Assembly: GCF_009811315.1 (NCBI RefSeq)
Contig: NZ_BLID01000001.1
Location: 558,001-622,000, forward strand
DNA: 64,000 bases
Reading direction: 5' to 3'
Source of the DNA: Vibrio atypicus
GTDB taxonomy: Bacteria; Pseudomonadota; Gammaproteobacteria; Enterobacterales; Vibrionaceae
The position numbers and the translations under genes were made by a program. Positions 27,599 through 36,899 of the stretch are shown piece by piece. Within the stretch, counting starts at the first letter, position 1. Each line of letters begins with the position of its first letter. Under the pieces are notes generated by a model. The model searched no databases and had not been told where the DNA came from. It saw nothing but the letters and a program-made list of their open reading frames with translations.

Positions 27599-27916
27599 TT
27601 ACAAGCGATACTCTTTAAGTTCGCCTTTATCAGTGATCGTGGCATAGGCGAGTTTGTTGCCATAAATGTCTTTGAAGCCGATGTCGATGGAGTTGCTCGC
27701 ATGGACAATTTTAGTGATTAAGATATCGCCTACATCATTGCTAAGAGTGAGGTAGTAATGCACATTGCGGCTGCAAGGGATTACTTTTTCTTTAAAGGTT
27801 TTGCTGATGTAATACATTGACTCACTGTTTAGCTCTACGCCATGCTTCTTAACGATATCCACTAAGCTGCTAACAATAGAGCCGACTTTTTTTAATTCAC
27901 CGGTTAAAATCATCAT
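27599..27916 (-). CDS. Hypothetical protein
   Basis: 105 residues from ATG 27916. The frame opens at TTG 27925, but GGAGG sits two bases before ATG 27916 and five before ATG 27913, so one of these ATGs is used. The protein is soluble, with an N-terminal helix (LKKVGSIVSSLVDIVKKHG) and beta-rich remainder. I recognise no family. A 40-codon CxxC-containing frame upstream ends by overlapping this start (ATGATGA), which suggests coupled translation. Confidence 0.6.
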   Translation of the reverse strand: MMILTGELKKVGSIVSSLVDIVKKHGVELNSESMYYISKTFKEKVIPCSRNVHYYLTLSNDVGDILITKIVHASNSIDIGFKDIYGNKLAYATITDKGELKEYRL

Positions 27917-28035
27917 TGCCTCCAATCAATCGTAGAACCCAACGGATAAGCTTGGGCGCAGTGCTTGCAACCGCGACTAGACGTAGACAACTCTGAAAAA
28001 GCAACGGCAGCAGAAGGAACATTCAAATTATTCAT
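27913..28035 (-). CDS. Small CxxC-containing peptide (40 codons)
   Basis: ATG 28035 opens MNNLNVPSAAVAFSELSTSS and continues with RGCKHCAQAYPLGSTIDWRQ before TGA. The CKHC pair could bind a metal or be redox active. Its stop overlaps the start of the next gene. There is no clear ribosome site, only an AT-rich TATAAAT next to the ATG, so expression is unproven. No family recognised. Confidence 0.4.
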   Translation of the reverse strand: MNNLNVPSAAVAFSELSTSSRGCKHCAQAYPLGSTIDWRQ

Positions 28036-28426
28036 ATTTATACTGATTATTTTGTTGTGTCCCATTCAAGCTATCTTGAGAGCATTTACTGAAAAAGTAA
28101 TTTAAAGTTGCATTTTTACTCGGTATTTTCGAAGTATTCACTCTAACTAATGAATTTTGTTTTTATTTTCAATCGGTAAGTGAAATTTTCACCCTCCATT
28201 GAAGTGGTAGATATTTAGCCAGGCTAATTTAAATTAATCACTTACAATGATCCAAATCAGGCCTTCATTTATTACTCACCGCGAAAGAATACTCTGTTTT
28301 TTCATCGGCTAATTTTTGAAAACCATTCACAATGAACATCGATATTTCATCGCTAATTAATACTCATACGATAGTCCTCACTCTATACTGATATATATAA
28401 GAAGAACCTAATCTAGGACACGCCTA
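28036..28426. other. AT-rich intergenic region
   Basis: No gene seen. It must hold the promoter of the solute-binding protein gene; TATACT at 28384-28389 is a possible -10 box but I find no matching -35. It also holds the promoter for the small CxxC frame on the other strand. Confidence 0.4.
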
Positions 28427-29212
28427 ATGCGCTTTCTACTCTTAATATTAGTAATACTGCTAGGCTCCACTAGTTCACTTGCTGCAACAACCAAGACAAT
28501 CACTCTTGCATACTCTGATGTGGAATCTTTCCCCTTTCAAATGGGTAATGGAACCTCTGTCGCTGAACCTCCCGGCTTATCGCTTGATGTCATAGAACAA
28601 GCCGCGAGCATGCTAAATCTAAGAATCAACTATGTAAGATTGCCTGGAAAAAGAGTTCTAAACCAAATTAAAACCAACCAAGTGGACGGCGGTTTTATTT
28701 TTTCTTACAACCAAGAACGTGCCCAATATGCAAAATACCCAATGAAAGAACAAAAAGCCGACAGCGCATTACGTATCGCAACATTAGACTACTTTTTTTA
28801 CAAACTGAAAGACCAGTCACTAAAGTGGGACGGGGCAAAACTGGAATCGACCGAAGAAACCTTAGTTGGAGCTCATACTGGCTTTTCAATCATTAAGAAA
28901 TTGAAGCAGAATAAAATAAATACTCTTGAAAAAGAGAGTACAGAAAAATTATTCGAGATGTTAAGCAAACGGCGATTAACCGCTGTTGCCGTCCAAAGTA
29001 ACATTGCCAATAGTTATATTGATGAAAATAATTTGGACAACATCGAAAAAGTTACCCTTCCTATATCTACCAAAGATTACTATCTGATTTTTAGCCCTAA
29101 AATGGCTGAAGATAATCCAGCATTAGTAAAAGAGATATGGAGAGTCATAGGCGAGATCCGAGATAAGGTTATCGCTAACAACATGACAAAGTACTTAGCG
29201 GAAGAGAAATGA
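28427..29212 (+). CDS. Periplasmic solute-binding protein, family 3-like
   Basis: 261 residues. A signal peptide ends SSLAA near residue 20. The mature part follows the family 3 extracellular binding pattern (ITLAYSDVESFPFQMG ... PGLSLDVIEQAASMLNLRINYVRLPGKRVLNQIKTNQVDGGFIFSYNQER). Such proteins bind amino acids or polar compounds, or serve as sensors. There is no permease or ATPase beside it, so it may be an orphan or work with a distant partner. Ligand unknown. Confidence 0.82.
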   Translation: MRFLLLILVILLGSTSSLAATTKTITLAYSDVESFPFQMGNGTSVAEPPGLSLDVIEQAASMLNLRINYVRLPGKRVLNQIKTNQVDGGFIFSYNQERAQYAKYPMKEQKADSALRIATLDYFFYKLKDQSLKWDGAKLESTEETLVGAHTGFSIIKKLKQNKINTLEKESTEKLFEMLSKRRLTAVAVQSNIANSYIDENNLDNIEKVTLPISTKDYYLIFSPKMAEDNPALVKEIWRVIGEIRDKVIANNMTKYLAEEK

Positions 29213-29294
29213 TTAGTAAGACCCTTTGTTTAACTGTCAGTGTTTATCTCTATTTCGCTAAACACTGACACCTTCTTACCTTGGTCTGCCTCAC

Positions 29295-30323
29295 TTAACT
29301 CAGTGCCTGACAAATCGTCCCCGTTTTATCTAATTTCACTCTCGCAAGCGAGCCATTGATCAGAGTTAGATTTGGAGGAAGATGGCCAATATCCATATCA
29401 TAAACAACCGGAATACCCATGTTTGCCAGACCATTTTGAATCGCGTCATGGTAAGTCAGCGCCTCTTCATCGGTTGGTTCAGGCACTGCACTACGGCCAA
29501 GCAGTAGCCCGTTTATATGCTTGAACACGCCTTTAAACTTCATGCTAAGCAGCGTACGTGCGACGTCAGTAGGTGACATCTCCGCGTTTTCCAAATAGAG
29601 CAGCACGCCTTCAGGGTAATCTCGGGACAACGCTTTAAGATCCAAATACTCAGTCTCAAACAGGTGCAGCAACGTATCCCAACAACCACCGATAAGACGC
29701 CCCTCAACAGCTAAACCAGACTCTGGCTTAACAAGCCATTTCCAGTTTGATGATGTATCAGTTGATATTCCGGATGCAGGATAATTAGCGATATCTGGCC
29801 ACTGACTTGCGTAGGAACCGGAAGCCCGTTGAGAGAAGCTCTCGCCAGTTGGTGTCATTAGGTAGTTGAGCGTATTGGAAGTAAGAGGATCAGTCGCTTC
29901 GGGTGCTAGATCCATATAGTTAGAACAATGACCCGTAGCCCAACGAAGCTTACTGGCAAATACAGCAGCGATGGTACTGATGTCAGAGAAGCCTAAGATC
30001 CACTTCGGCCTTACATGTTCTAGTTTGGCAAAATCAATGAGGGGAAGTAGTTCCATCGCCAACTCCCCACCCCAAGGTGGATAAATGGCGTCAATTTCAT
30101 CATCTAACAAAAACGCCATTAGCTCTTCTAGGCGTTGCTCTATAGGTGCGCTGACATGTTTAAGTTGGCCGTACAAACAGCCTCCTACAACCACGTTGAA
30201 ACCTTGGGATTCTAGGTGTTGCTTAATGAGGTCAAACCTTGGTTGATGTTCCTTAGCTATACCCGACGAAAACGCTGTGACAGCGATGGTGCTTCCTTGA
30301 CACAAGGGATTAGGATACTTCAT
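29295..30323 (-). CDS. S66-family peptidase (LD-carboxypeptidase/MccF-like)
   Basis: 342 residues. It begins QGSTIAVTAFSSGIAKEHQP, has PPWGGELAMELLPLID near residue 95, and the nucleophile in LGFSDISTIAAV near residue 115; LLYLENAEMSPTDVARTL and DMDIGHLPPNL are where the family's Glu and His lie. Family members cleave L,D-peptides of murein or inactivate microcin C-like nucleotides (MccF). The length and ILGFSD context suit the MccF-like branch slightly better. Cytosolic, single gene. Confidence 0.85.
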   Translation of the reverse strand: MKYPNPLCQGSTIAVTAFSSGIAKEHQPRFDLIKQHLESQGFNVVVGGCLYGQLKHVSAPIEQRLEELMAFLLDDEIDAIYPPWGGELAMELLPLIDFAKLEHVRPKWILGFSDISTIAAVFASKLRWATGHCSNYMDLAPEATDPLTSNTLNYLMTPTGESFSQRASGSYASQWPDIANYPASGISTDTSSNWKWLVKPESGLAVEGRLIGGCWDTLLHLFETEYLDLKALSRDYPEGVLLYLENAEMSPTDVARTLLSMKFKGVFKHINGLLLGRSAVPEPTDEEALTYHDAIQNGLANMGIPVVYDMDIGHLPPNLTLINGSLARVKLDKTGTICQALS

Positions 30324-30406
30324 TGTTTTTCCTCATTAATTCAAGCTAGCTTTGAAAGTACCCACTTCCAATAAAGATTGCAATGCTGTGTATAGGCATC
30401 AAAACA

Positions 30407-30440
30407 AAAGCCAGTATGAGCGATCATACTGGCTTTCTTA
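30407..30440 (-). terminator. Terminator of the TldD/PmbA-family operon
   Basis: AAAGCCAGTATGA and TCATACTGGCTTT form a 13-bp perfect stem; on the minus strand it is followed by TGTTTTG. Confidence 0.8.
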
Positions 30441-30486
30441 TTAGGGCTTAAATCCGCGTTAAATGCACAAATAACTAAGAGCAGGT

Positions 30487-31830
30487 TTACTTGCCGCCTA
30501 TGCTCAAACGAGCAAAACGAACATCTGGCGCAAAGAAAGTTCGGCTATCGTTGATAAGCTGAGTATCACCCACCGCCTCTACCTCTTGCAGCATCTTGTA
30601 GAAGTTACCCGCCACCGTGATGCCACGTACTGGTTGAACACGCTGTCCATCTCGGCACAAGAAACCACTCGCACCAAATGAGAAATCACCGCTTACCGCA
30701 TCCGCACCAGAGTGAACACCCTGTAGTTCAACAAGCTCTAGGTACTCACCTGCTTTTACATCTGACGCGCTGCTTTGACCAGTTGCAATCACTCTATGGT
30801 TTGCCGCAACATCAAGACTCGATTTCGCGCCGCGAGAAGCACTAGCGGTAGAAACCGCGCCTAAGTAGCTTGCCGTCTGACTGTTGTGAAGTAAGGTATT
30901 CAACTGACCATTGGCGATAAGAATATTGTCTTGCGAAGCAAAACCTTCACTGTCAAAGCTAGCGATAGCCATACCATTTGGCATAAACGCAGCGTCAGTC
31001 AAGGTAATCAACTCGCTCGCAACACGTTGACCAAACTTGTCACCCAGTGGCGTGATGCCTTTCATTGCGCTGACACCCGAAAATGCACTACCAAACGCGC
31101 CAAATAGACTGCTAAGCGCATTGATGTGGAAAATGGCTGGGTAGTTATCCGTTGCAACTGGCGCGCCATCAATCAAATCACGAGCTAGGTTGTAACCTTC
31201 TTCGATACAGTAAGTCGAATCTAACTCATCAAAACGACGCCCTAACGACATTTTGCCTGCCATCGATTGTTTGCCACCTTTCTCAAACAAGGTATACGCA
31301 TAACAGTGGAAAGCGCGCTCAAAGTGCTGACACAAGGTTCCTTGGGTATTAGCGATAATAGAAAGAGTCTCACTATCGCCATAACCATTGTACGGTGAGC
31401 TAGAAGCGTGAGGTCTAGAAACGACGCCCTGCTCTAAGGCCAAAGAAAGTTCGATTTTCTCATCTACCGAAGCGGAATCTTGCTGCGCGATTTCTGCAAC
31501 CTCAGTGGTGATTTTGCTCTCTGCACAACGGATTGTTTGGTGCTCATCTTGCTTAGAGAATCGCGCGCTTTGCAGGGCGTTAGTCAGCATCAAATCTAAG
31601 CTTGGATGCTCTAATGATTCAGAGTAGCTCGTTGCAACGCGAGCATCTTTGACCACGCGAACACCAAGCACTTGGCTGGAGCTGACCTTGTACTCGTCTA
31701 ATTGGCCTTGGTTCGCTTTTAAAGAAAAACTGTTGCTACCATTTACGATCACATCCGCTTCTGCCCCTTGGCGTTTTGCTTCGGATAGGACGTAATCAAC
31801 GGCATTAAGAAGTTGTTGTTCTTGGCTCAT
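30487..31830 (-). CDS. PmbA/TldE-family protein (non-catalytic partner)
   Basis: 447 residues with the PmbA/TldE pattern: LKANQGQLDEYKVSSSQVLGVRVV at the N-terminus, VSAMKGITPLGDKFGQRVAS near 265, and a C-terminal GASGFLCRDGQRVQPVRGITVAGN. It lacks the HExxxH motif, as expected for the TldE half of the TldD-TldE heterodimer, which degrades unfolded peptides and matures peptides such as microcin B17. Its ATG shares one base with the tldD-like stop (TAATG), so the two are coupled. The pair looks like a paralogue of the housekeeping tldD and pmbA, which are unlinked in E. coli. Confidence 0.88.
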   Translation of the reverse strand: MSQEQQLLNAVDYVLSEAKRQGAEADVIVNGSNSFSLKANQGQLDEYKVSSSQVLGVRVVKDARVATSYSESLEHPSLDLMLTNALQSARFSKQDEHQTIRCAESKITTEVAEIAQQDSASVDEKIELSLALEQGVVSRPHASSSPYNGYGDSETLSIIANTQGTLCQHFERAFHCYAYTLFEKGGKQSMAGKMSLGRRFDELDSTYCIEEGYNLARDLIDGAPVATDNYPAIFHINALSSLFGAFGSAFSGVSAMKGITPLGDKFGQRVASELITLTDAAFMPNGMAIASFDSEGFASQDNILIANGQLNTLLHNSQTASYLGAVSTASASRGAKSSLDVAANHRVIATGQSSASDVKAGEYLELVELQGVHSGADAVSGDFSFGASGFLCRDGQRVQPVRGITVAGNFYKMLQEVEAVGDTQLINDSRTFFAPDVRFARLSIGGK

Positions 31831-33215
31831 TAGTTACCGCCTCCGACCAAAATATTATCAACTTTCAGCGTTGGCTGACCGACTGTTGTAGGCACTGAAC
31901 CACTTACCGATCCACACATACCTGGAGCAAGCGCCATATCTTTACCCACCATGCTGATCTCTTTGAGGACTTTCGGCCCAGTACTGATCAAAGTGGCTGT
32001 TTTTAGCGGCTTAGTGATTTTGCCGTTTTCAATTAGATAAGCTTCTCGCACAGCAAAGTTAAATTCCCCTGTACCCGGTTGTACAGAACCACCGCCCAGC
32101 TTCTTGGCATAGACACCACGCTCAATGCCGGCCAGCATGTCATCTAATGAATGTTCGCCCTCTTCGATAAAGGTGTTACGCATACGGGATGTTGGTGCAA
32201 ACTTATAGTTTTGACGACGACCAGAACCCGTTGGTTCATAACCGGTTTTGTTGCCGCCCATTCTATCGACCATAAAGCTGGTAAGTTTGCCATCTTTGAT
32301 CAATTGAGTTCTTTGAGTTGGCATCCCCTCATCATCCACATGGATAGAGCCCCACTCGTTAGTCATGGTGCCGTCATCAACAGCACTCACAGCGCTATGT
32401 GCGATCACTTCGCCCATCTTGTCGTGGAATACAGACGCTTTCTTCGCAACAGAAGTCGTTTCTAACAAATGACCACACGCCTCATGGAAGATAACGCCGC
32501 CAAAACCGTTACCAATCACGACAGGCATCTCACCAGACGGACACACATCTGCGCCGAGCTTAACCAGCGCTTGCTGAGCAATCACTTGGCCTAGCTCGCG
32601 TGCGTCTAATTGCTCACTAAACTCCCAACCAGACAGCGCACCCGGGCCTTCTGAACCGGAAGATTGCTCCGTACCTTTTTGCGCGACCGTATTACCTGCA
32701 ATGCGAATGTAATGACGCGTGTCATCAACGTGCAAGCCTTCTGAGTTAAAAATCGTCACCTGCTGCTCTCGCTGAAGCACACTACCAATAAATTGGCTAA
32801 TATGTTCACTTTCAGCGCGGGCTGCTTCATCAGCTTTAAGCAAGAAAGCAATTTTAGAATCTAGATTGGCATCACGACTCAATGGCATACGGCAAGCGTG
32901 TTGAACAGGATAGCGGTTTAGATTTAGAGCACCTGCACTCGCTATCTGATCGCGCTTGTCCTTCGCTGCTAATAGCGATGTAACACGTTTTAGCTCCGCT
33001 TCATCAGTACTATTGGTATAGCCGTAAAGCACTTTTAGGCCGAAGAAAAGACGAATACCAATACCAAAATCGATACCTGAGTTAACCTTATCCACTTCTC
33101 CAGAAGCAATTTGAACCGTATTGGTTTGATGGTGTTCAACGAATAATTCAGCGAAGTCAGCGCCTAAAAATAGGGCATGGTCGATCACCGATTTCGCTGT
33201 TGCAGAATTAAGCAT
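31830..33215 (-). CDS. TldD-family metalloprotease (catalytic partner)
   Basis: 461 residues from ATG 33215, which has AAGGAGATTTC directly before it; the open frame reaches 33296 but those 27 residues are not needed. The zinc motif is FHEACGHLLE near residue 250, with HVDDEGMPTQRTQLIKDG and the C-terminal CGSVSGSVPTTVGQPT typical of TldD. It acts in the cytosol with the PmbA-like protein encoded next. The N-terminal part differs from E. coli TldD, so this is probably a second lineage of the complex. Confidence 0.88.
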   Translation of the reverse strand: MLNSATAKSVIDHALFLGADFAELFVEHHQTNTVQIASGEVDKVNSGIDFGIGIRLFFGLKVLYGYTNSTDEAELKRVTSLLAAKDKRDQIASAGALNLNRYPVQHACRMPLSRDANLDSKIAFLLKADEAARAESEHISQFIGSVLQREQQVTIFNSEGLHVDDTRHYIRIAGNTVAQKGTEQSSGSEGPGALSGWEFSEQLDARELGQVIAQQALVKLGADVCPSGEMPVVIGNGFGGVIFHEACGHLLETTSVAKKASVFHDKMGEVIAHSAVSAVDDGTMTNEWGSIHVDDEGMPTQRTQLIKDGKLTSFMVDRMGGNKTGYEPTGSGRRQNYKFAPTSRMRNTFIEEGEHSLDDMLAGIERGVYAKKLGGGSVQPGTGEFNFAVREAYLIENGKITKPLKTATLISTGPKVLKEISMVGKDMALAPGMCGSVSGSVPTTVGQPTLKVDNILVGGGN

Positions 33216-33543
33216 GAAATCTCCTTGCTTGTAGAACGTCCTAACCTTGTCACTCCTGAGAGCTTTCTTAAAAAAGCCCACAAAGATTGAATTCACTTTA
33301 GAGGAAAGGCAATGCGCAGGATTTTAACATTTTTTAAATGCAGAACCCTTCTATTAATTCTTAAAAGCAATGAGTTGCGATCTACGCCATATTCACCAAA
33401 GTAGGTTCCCCTCAAGACAACACCATCGCTATTTCCCTATAAAAAATGTGATTTAAGCGCGCAACATTTAAACTTTATTGTGAATAAGATACTCAACTAA
33501 ATTAGTATTAATTTTATAATATCTCGTTACATTTGTAGGTTTT
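33216..33543. other. Divergent promoter region, tldD-like and chemoreceptor genes
   Basis: No gene, repeat or hairpin stands out. It must contain both divergent promoters; the part near 33420-33540 is AT-rich. Confidence 0.4.
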
Positions 33544-34629
33544 ATGTTTGGATTGGGTAAAGTAAAAGCAGAAAATGAAGCGCTGAAGGAAGAGTTAGTC
33601 GCGTTAAATAAGCAGCACCAAAGCGATATCGAAGATCTTCGCAGGCAACTTGGTGAAGCTAACAACCGTCTTGAAACCGCTCAGAGTGACCACGGCAGTA
33701 GTGATGATCTGATGTCGAGCAGCCTAAAAGGCGGCAGTATGATTCAGGCAATCCGCGATGAGATGGTAGAAAGTGCACAATCTATGGCACACGAAAACCA
33801 AGAGCTTAAACAACTAGACGAGATGTTTAAGCAAACACATCAGGCACTATCGCGATTGGATAACCGAGCGATAAAAATCAGCTCCCAAGCATCACAAAGT
33901 ATAGAGTCTGTGCAAATACTGGATAACACTGCCACTTCTATCTCCCACCTAGTCTCTACTATTCAAGAAATCTCAGACCAAACCAACTTACTTGCTCTGA
34001 ATGCAGCAATTGAAGCCGCACGGGCTGGCGAAGCAGGTCGAGGATTTGCCGTCGTCGCCGACGAAGTTAGAAACCTAGCAGGTAAAGCCAGTGAGGCAAG
34101 TGAACAGATTGACTCGTTAGTGAACCAAGTGCTCACTCAAGTTAATGCAATAAAGGCCTCTATTGATGAAAACCAGACTTGTGCAGAAGAAGTTTCAACC
34201 TCTTCGGCTCAAATTGGCTCCATCGTCAACGAAGTCGTGGTGAAGTCAGAGCACATGCAGCAAGTCATACATATTGCCTCAACTCGTGCATTCTTAGATA
34301 CAGTCAAGCTCGACCATGCAATCTGGAAGAACAACATCTACCGCCTACTACAAAAAGGCGCGTTCGGAGAAACCGTCAATAGCTACTCTGAGTGTCGCTT
34401 AGGTCAATGGTACTACCGTGGTGACGGCAAAGCTTACAGTGGGCTACGGAGCTATGCATTACTTGAAGAGCCCCACAAAAACGTACATGACAATGGCCGT
34501 GACGCAATGAATCAAGCGAAATCCGGCAACATGCCTGCAATGGCGGCTTCGATCAATTCGATGGAAGAAGCCAGTGAGCAAGTTGTAAGGCAAATCGACC
34601 GATTGATGGATGAGATTGTCGCAAGTTAA
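33544..34629 (+). CDS. Soluble chemoreceptor with C-terminal CZB zinc-binding domain
   Basis: 361 residues with no signal peptide or membrane helix. Residues ~5-50 are a coiled coil, ~80-240 form the methyl-accepting signalling hairpin with the conserved tip ([20 protein letters not shown]), and ~255-361 are a CZB domain: [23 protein letters not shown] and PHKNVHDNG supply the His/Cys zinc ligands. CZB receptors of this layout sense oxidants such as hypochlorite, or zinc, in the cytosol and signal through CheA/CheW. No other che genes are near. Confidence 0.93.
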   Translation: MFGLGKVKAENEALKEELVALNKQHQSDIEDLRRQLGEANNRLETAQSDHGSSDDLMSSSLKGGSMIQAIRDEMVESAQSMAHENQELKQLDEMFKQTHQALSRLDNRAIKISSQASQSIESVQILDNTATSISHLVSTIQEISDQTNLLALNAAIEAARAGEAGRGFAVVADEVRNLAGKASEASEQIDSLVNQVLTQVNAIKASIDENQTCAEEVSTSSAQIGSIVNEVVVKSEHMQQVIHIASTRAFLDTVKLDHAIWKNNIYRLLQKGAFGETVNSYSECRLGQWYYRGDGKAYSGLRSYALLEEPHKNVHDNGRDAMNQAKSGNMPAMAASINSMEEASEQVVRQIDRLMDEIVAS

Positions 34630-34736
34630 ACACGATAGCTATTATTCCTCCATTCAGATAGTGAAGAGAAGGCGCCTCGTTCATCGTTAAATCGCCTCAA
34701 TTGCATGCCGCAGTTGGGTGAGTCCTAACTAAACCT

Positions 34737-34762
34737 AAAGGGATGACTAATGTCATCCCTTT
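34737..34762. terminator. Bidirectional terminator, chemoreceptor and LysE genes
   Basis: AAAGGGATGAC, loop TAAT, GTCATCCCTTT: an 11-bp perfect stem between convergent genes. Confidence 0.85.
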
Positions 34763-34772
34763 ACAATACCAC

Positions 34773-35372
34773 CTAAACGGGCTGACTAAGCATAAACACC
34801 ACCACCAACGCGAGACAACTCCCCATACCTCTATTTACCCATATCACCTTTTGTGGCGACTGTATAAAGCGATTCAACATAGTGCCAAAATAAGCCCAAA
34901 CAAACATTCCAAGCACGCCCGTTATCACCATCACGCTAATAATAATCACCACTTGAACCAAGTAGTCATCGTTCGGTGAGATAAATTGAGAAAAAACGGT
35001 TAGAGACGCAACCCAGCTTTTTGGGTTAAGAATTTGCACCCAAACCCCGGATAAAAAGCCGGACTTTTTCGCATTGGAATTATCATCAAGTTCCATTGTA
35101 GCAATCGACCACGCCAAATAGAGCAAGTAAGCCGCACCTATCCATTTCAGAACCATGTATAAGCCAGGATAAAGGGTAAACAAACTGACGAGTCCGACAC
35201 TGGCACCAATCAACATCAGAATAACTCCCACGGCATTGCCCAATACAAACGGCACTGTTGCAGAAAAACCGTGTCGGCTTGAAATGCCTAGCAGCGCGAC
35301 GTTGCCTGCCCCCGGCGTCAAAGAAATAGAAACGGCAAACAACAGAAATGCAGCCAACAAATGAGCGTCCAT
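34773..35372 (-). CDS. LysE/RhtB-family amino-acid exporter
   Basis: 199 residues with about five to six membrane helices and the family opening FAVSISLTPGAGNVALLG near residue 13, plus LNPKSWVASLTVFSQF near 113. LysE/RhtB proteins export amino acids or homoserine lactones across the inner membrane. An Lrp/AsnC-type regulator is divergent 120 bp away, the usual arrangement in which the regulator senses the exported amino acid. The substrate is not known. Confidence 0.92.
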   Translation of the reverse strand: MDAHLLAAFLLFAVSISLTPGAGNVALLGISSRHGFSATVPFVLGNAVGVILMLIGASVGLVSLFTLYPGLYMVLKWIGAAYLLYLAWSIATMELDDNSNAKKSGFLSGVWVQILNPKSWVASLTVFSQFISPNDDYLVQVVIIISVMVITGVLGMFVWAYFGTMLNRFIQSPQKVIWVNRGMGSCLALVVVFMLSQPV

Positions 35373-35492
35373 TGACTCTCTCCCATTAGAAAATATTTGA
35401 TATGGGAAACAGTTTAACGATTTGGGTAGAAAGAAAATTGCTATCTACGCTACGATAGAAATGAATTTGAGCAAAATATTTCCAATTTAACC

Positions 35493-35975
35493 ATGAAAAA
35501 GAAAGAATCCACCAATTTTGAATTAGATAGTACCGATTTCGCCATTCTTGAACATATTCAGAAAGATGGCCGTATGAGCAATTCCAAACTCGCCGAAACA
35601 GTGAACTTGAGTGAGACCCCGTGCTGGCGTCGCTGGAAGAAAATGGAAGAAGAAGGTTACATTGAAGGGTACGCCGCGAAGCTAAACCGTAAAAAACTCG
35701 GTTTTCAAGTCTCTGGTTTTACGCTTGTGACCCTCGGCAGCCACGAAGTCGAAAACACCGAGCCCTTTGAAGACTTTGTCGCTGAGGCCGATTGGATTCT
35801 AATGTGCCACTGCATTGCGGGCGGCGCAGACTATATCGTTCAAGTGGTTGCCCATGATCTCGATGAATATTTTGAACGCATCAGCTCGATGAGGCGCGTC
35901 AAAGGCGTCAGCGCCATTCAATCCAATGTCTCGGTGAAAGAGATAAAAAGCACCTTTCAATTACCATTGGAGTAG
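35493..35975 (+). CDS. Lrp/AsnC-family transcriptional regulator
   Basis: 160 residues. The N-terminal helix-turn-helix (FAILEHIQKDGRMSNSKLAETVNLSETPCWRRWKKME) is followed by a C-terminal RAM effector domain (VTLGSHEVENTEPFEDFV ... CIAGGADYIVQVV). It probably controls the divergent LysE-type exporter in response to an amino acid. Confidence 0.92.
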   Translation: MKKKESTNFELDSTDFAILEHIQKDGRMSNSKLAETVNLSETPCWRRWKKMEEEGYIEGYAAKLNRKKLGFQVSGFTLVTLGSHEVENTEPFEDFVAEADWILMCHCIAGGADYIVQVVAHDLDEYFERISSMRRVKGVSAIQSNVSVKEIKSTFQLPLE

Positions 35976-36005
35976 CCTCTGAAGGTTCGGCAACTCTCAT
36001 TCTCC

Positions 36006-36815
36006 TCATCGACCATTAACGCGAAACTGCTGTGGGGTGACATCAAAATACGCTTTAAACGCTTTGATGTAAGAAGAGTCGTTTTGATACCCCACTTGGT
36101 CGGCAATGCTTTGGATAGAGAATTCTTCGTCGAGTAAAGACAGTGAATAAATCAGCCGAATTTGCTGCCGCCACAACTGAAACGATGTGTTGAATTCTTT
36201 GGAGAACAAGCGCGACAAAGTTCGCTCGGATGCTCCCACTTTTTCTCCCCACTCTTTGAGTGACCAATCTAATGCTGGCGTGTCGGTCAACGCTTCGAAT
36301 ATCAACTTTAAGCGCCTATCTTCTGGCAGCAGTAACTGAAAGGTCTGCACGTTATCTTTCATGATTTGATCGTGTAGTACGCCAAGCAAGCGCGATACTT
36401 CCTCATCGCCCACCACTCCTTCACATTGGCGGCGTATTTCCTGTAGCAGCTCGTTCAAAAACGGCGTGAGAGTGATGGTTCGCACTTGATGTTCATACTC
36501 AGTACCAAACTCAGGGTTCAGATAGATACCTACAAATGTCGTATGGCTTAGCGCAATGGATTCATGTTGAATACCGGCAGGCACAAACAACGCAGACGTA
36601 TGGGGCACAAGGTGTTGGTAGTGATCGGTTTTAGTTTGCAATAGCCCTTTGATCGGGAAAATGACTTGATGCCAAGTATGTTGGTGCATCGCATCAATGT
36701 AACCTTTAGGCATGTCGATGGTCTTAACCAGTGCCGGTGAGTGAGGATTGGCAGCCATCATCTCATTTGACGTTAAGACACCGGAGTGAGAATCGATTTG
36801 GCGGGTTAGCATCAT
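36006..36815 (-). CDS. AraC-family regulator with N-terminal cupin domain
   Basis: 269 residues. A cupin-like fold at residues ~30-110 (YIDAMHQHTWHQVIFPIKG) precedes two helix-turn-helix motifs (WSLKEWGEKVGASERTLSRLFSKEF; IQSIADQVGYQNDSSYIKAFKAYF). It is divergent from the yiiM-like gene, which could be its target, but the link is only positional. Confidence 0.9.
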   Translation of the reverse strand: MMLTRQIDSHSGVLTSNEMMAANPHSPALVKTIDMPKGYIDAMHQHTWHQVIFPIKGLLQTKTDHYQHLVPHTSALFVPAGIQHESIALSHTTFVGIYLNPEFGTEYEHQVRTITLTPFLNELLQEIRRQCEGVVGDEEVSRLLGVLHDQIMKDNVQTFQLLLPEDRRLKLIFEALTDTPALDWSLKEWGEKVGASERTLSRLFSKEFNTSFQLWRQQIRLIYSLSLLDEEFSIQSIADQVGYQNDSSYIKAFKAYFDVTPQQFRVNGR

Positions 36816-36899
36816 TAACTGTCCTTACATCCCTACTCTGACAAAGATTAGCTAGGCTATCATGATTTACAGATTAGGTTGAGCCGAAAAGGAAGGAAT

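Noticed and set aside
33216..33296. Upstream start for the TldD-like protein
   Set aside because: ATG 33215 has a strong AAGGAG site; the extra 27 residues look like translated leader.
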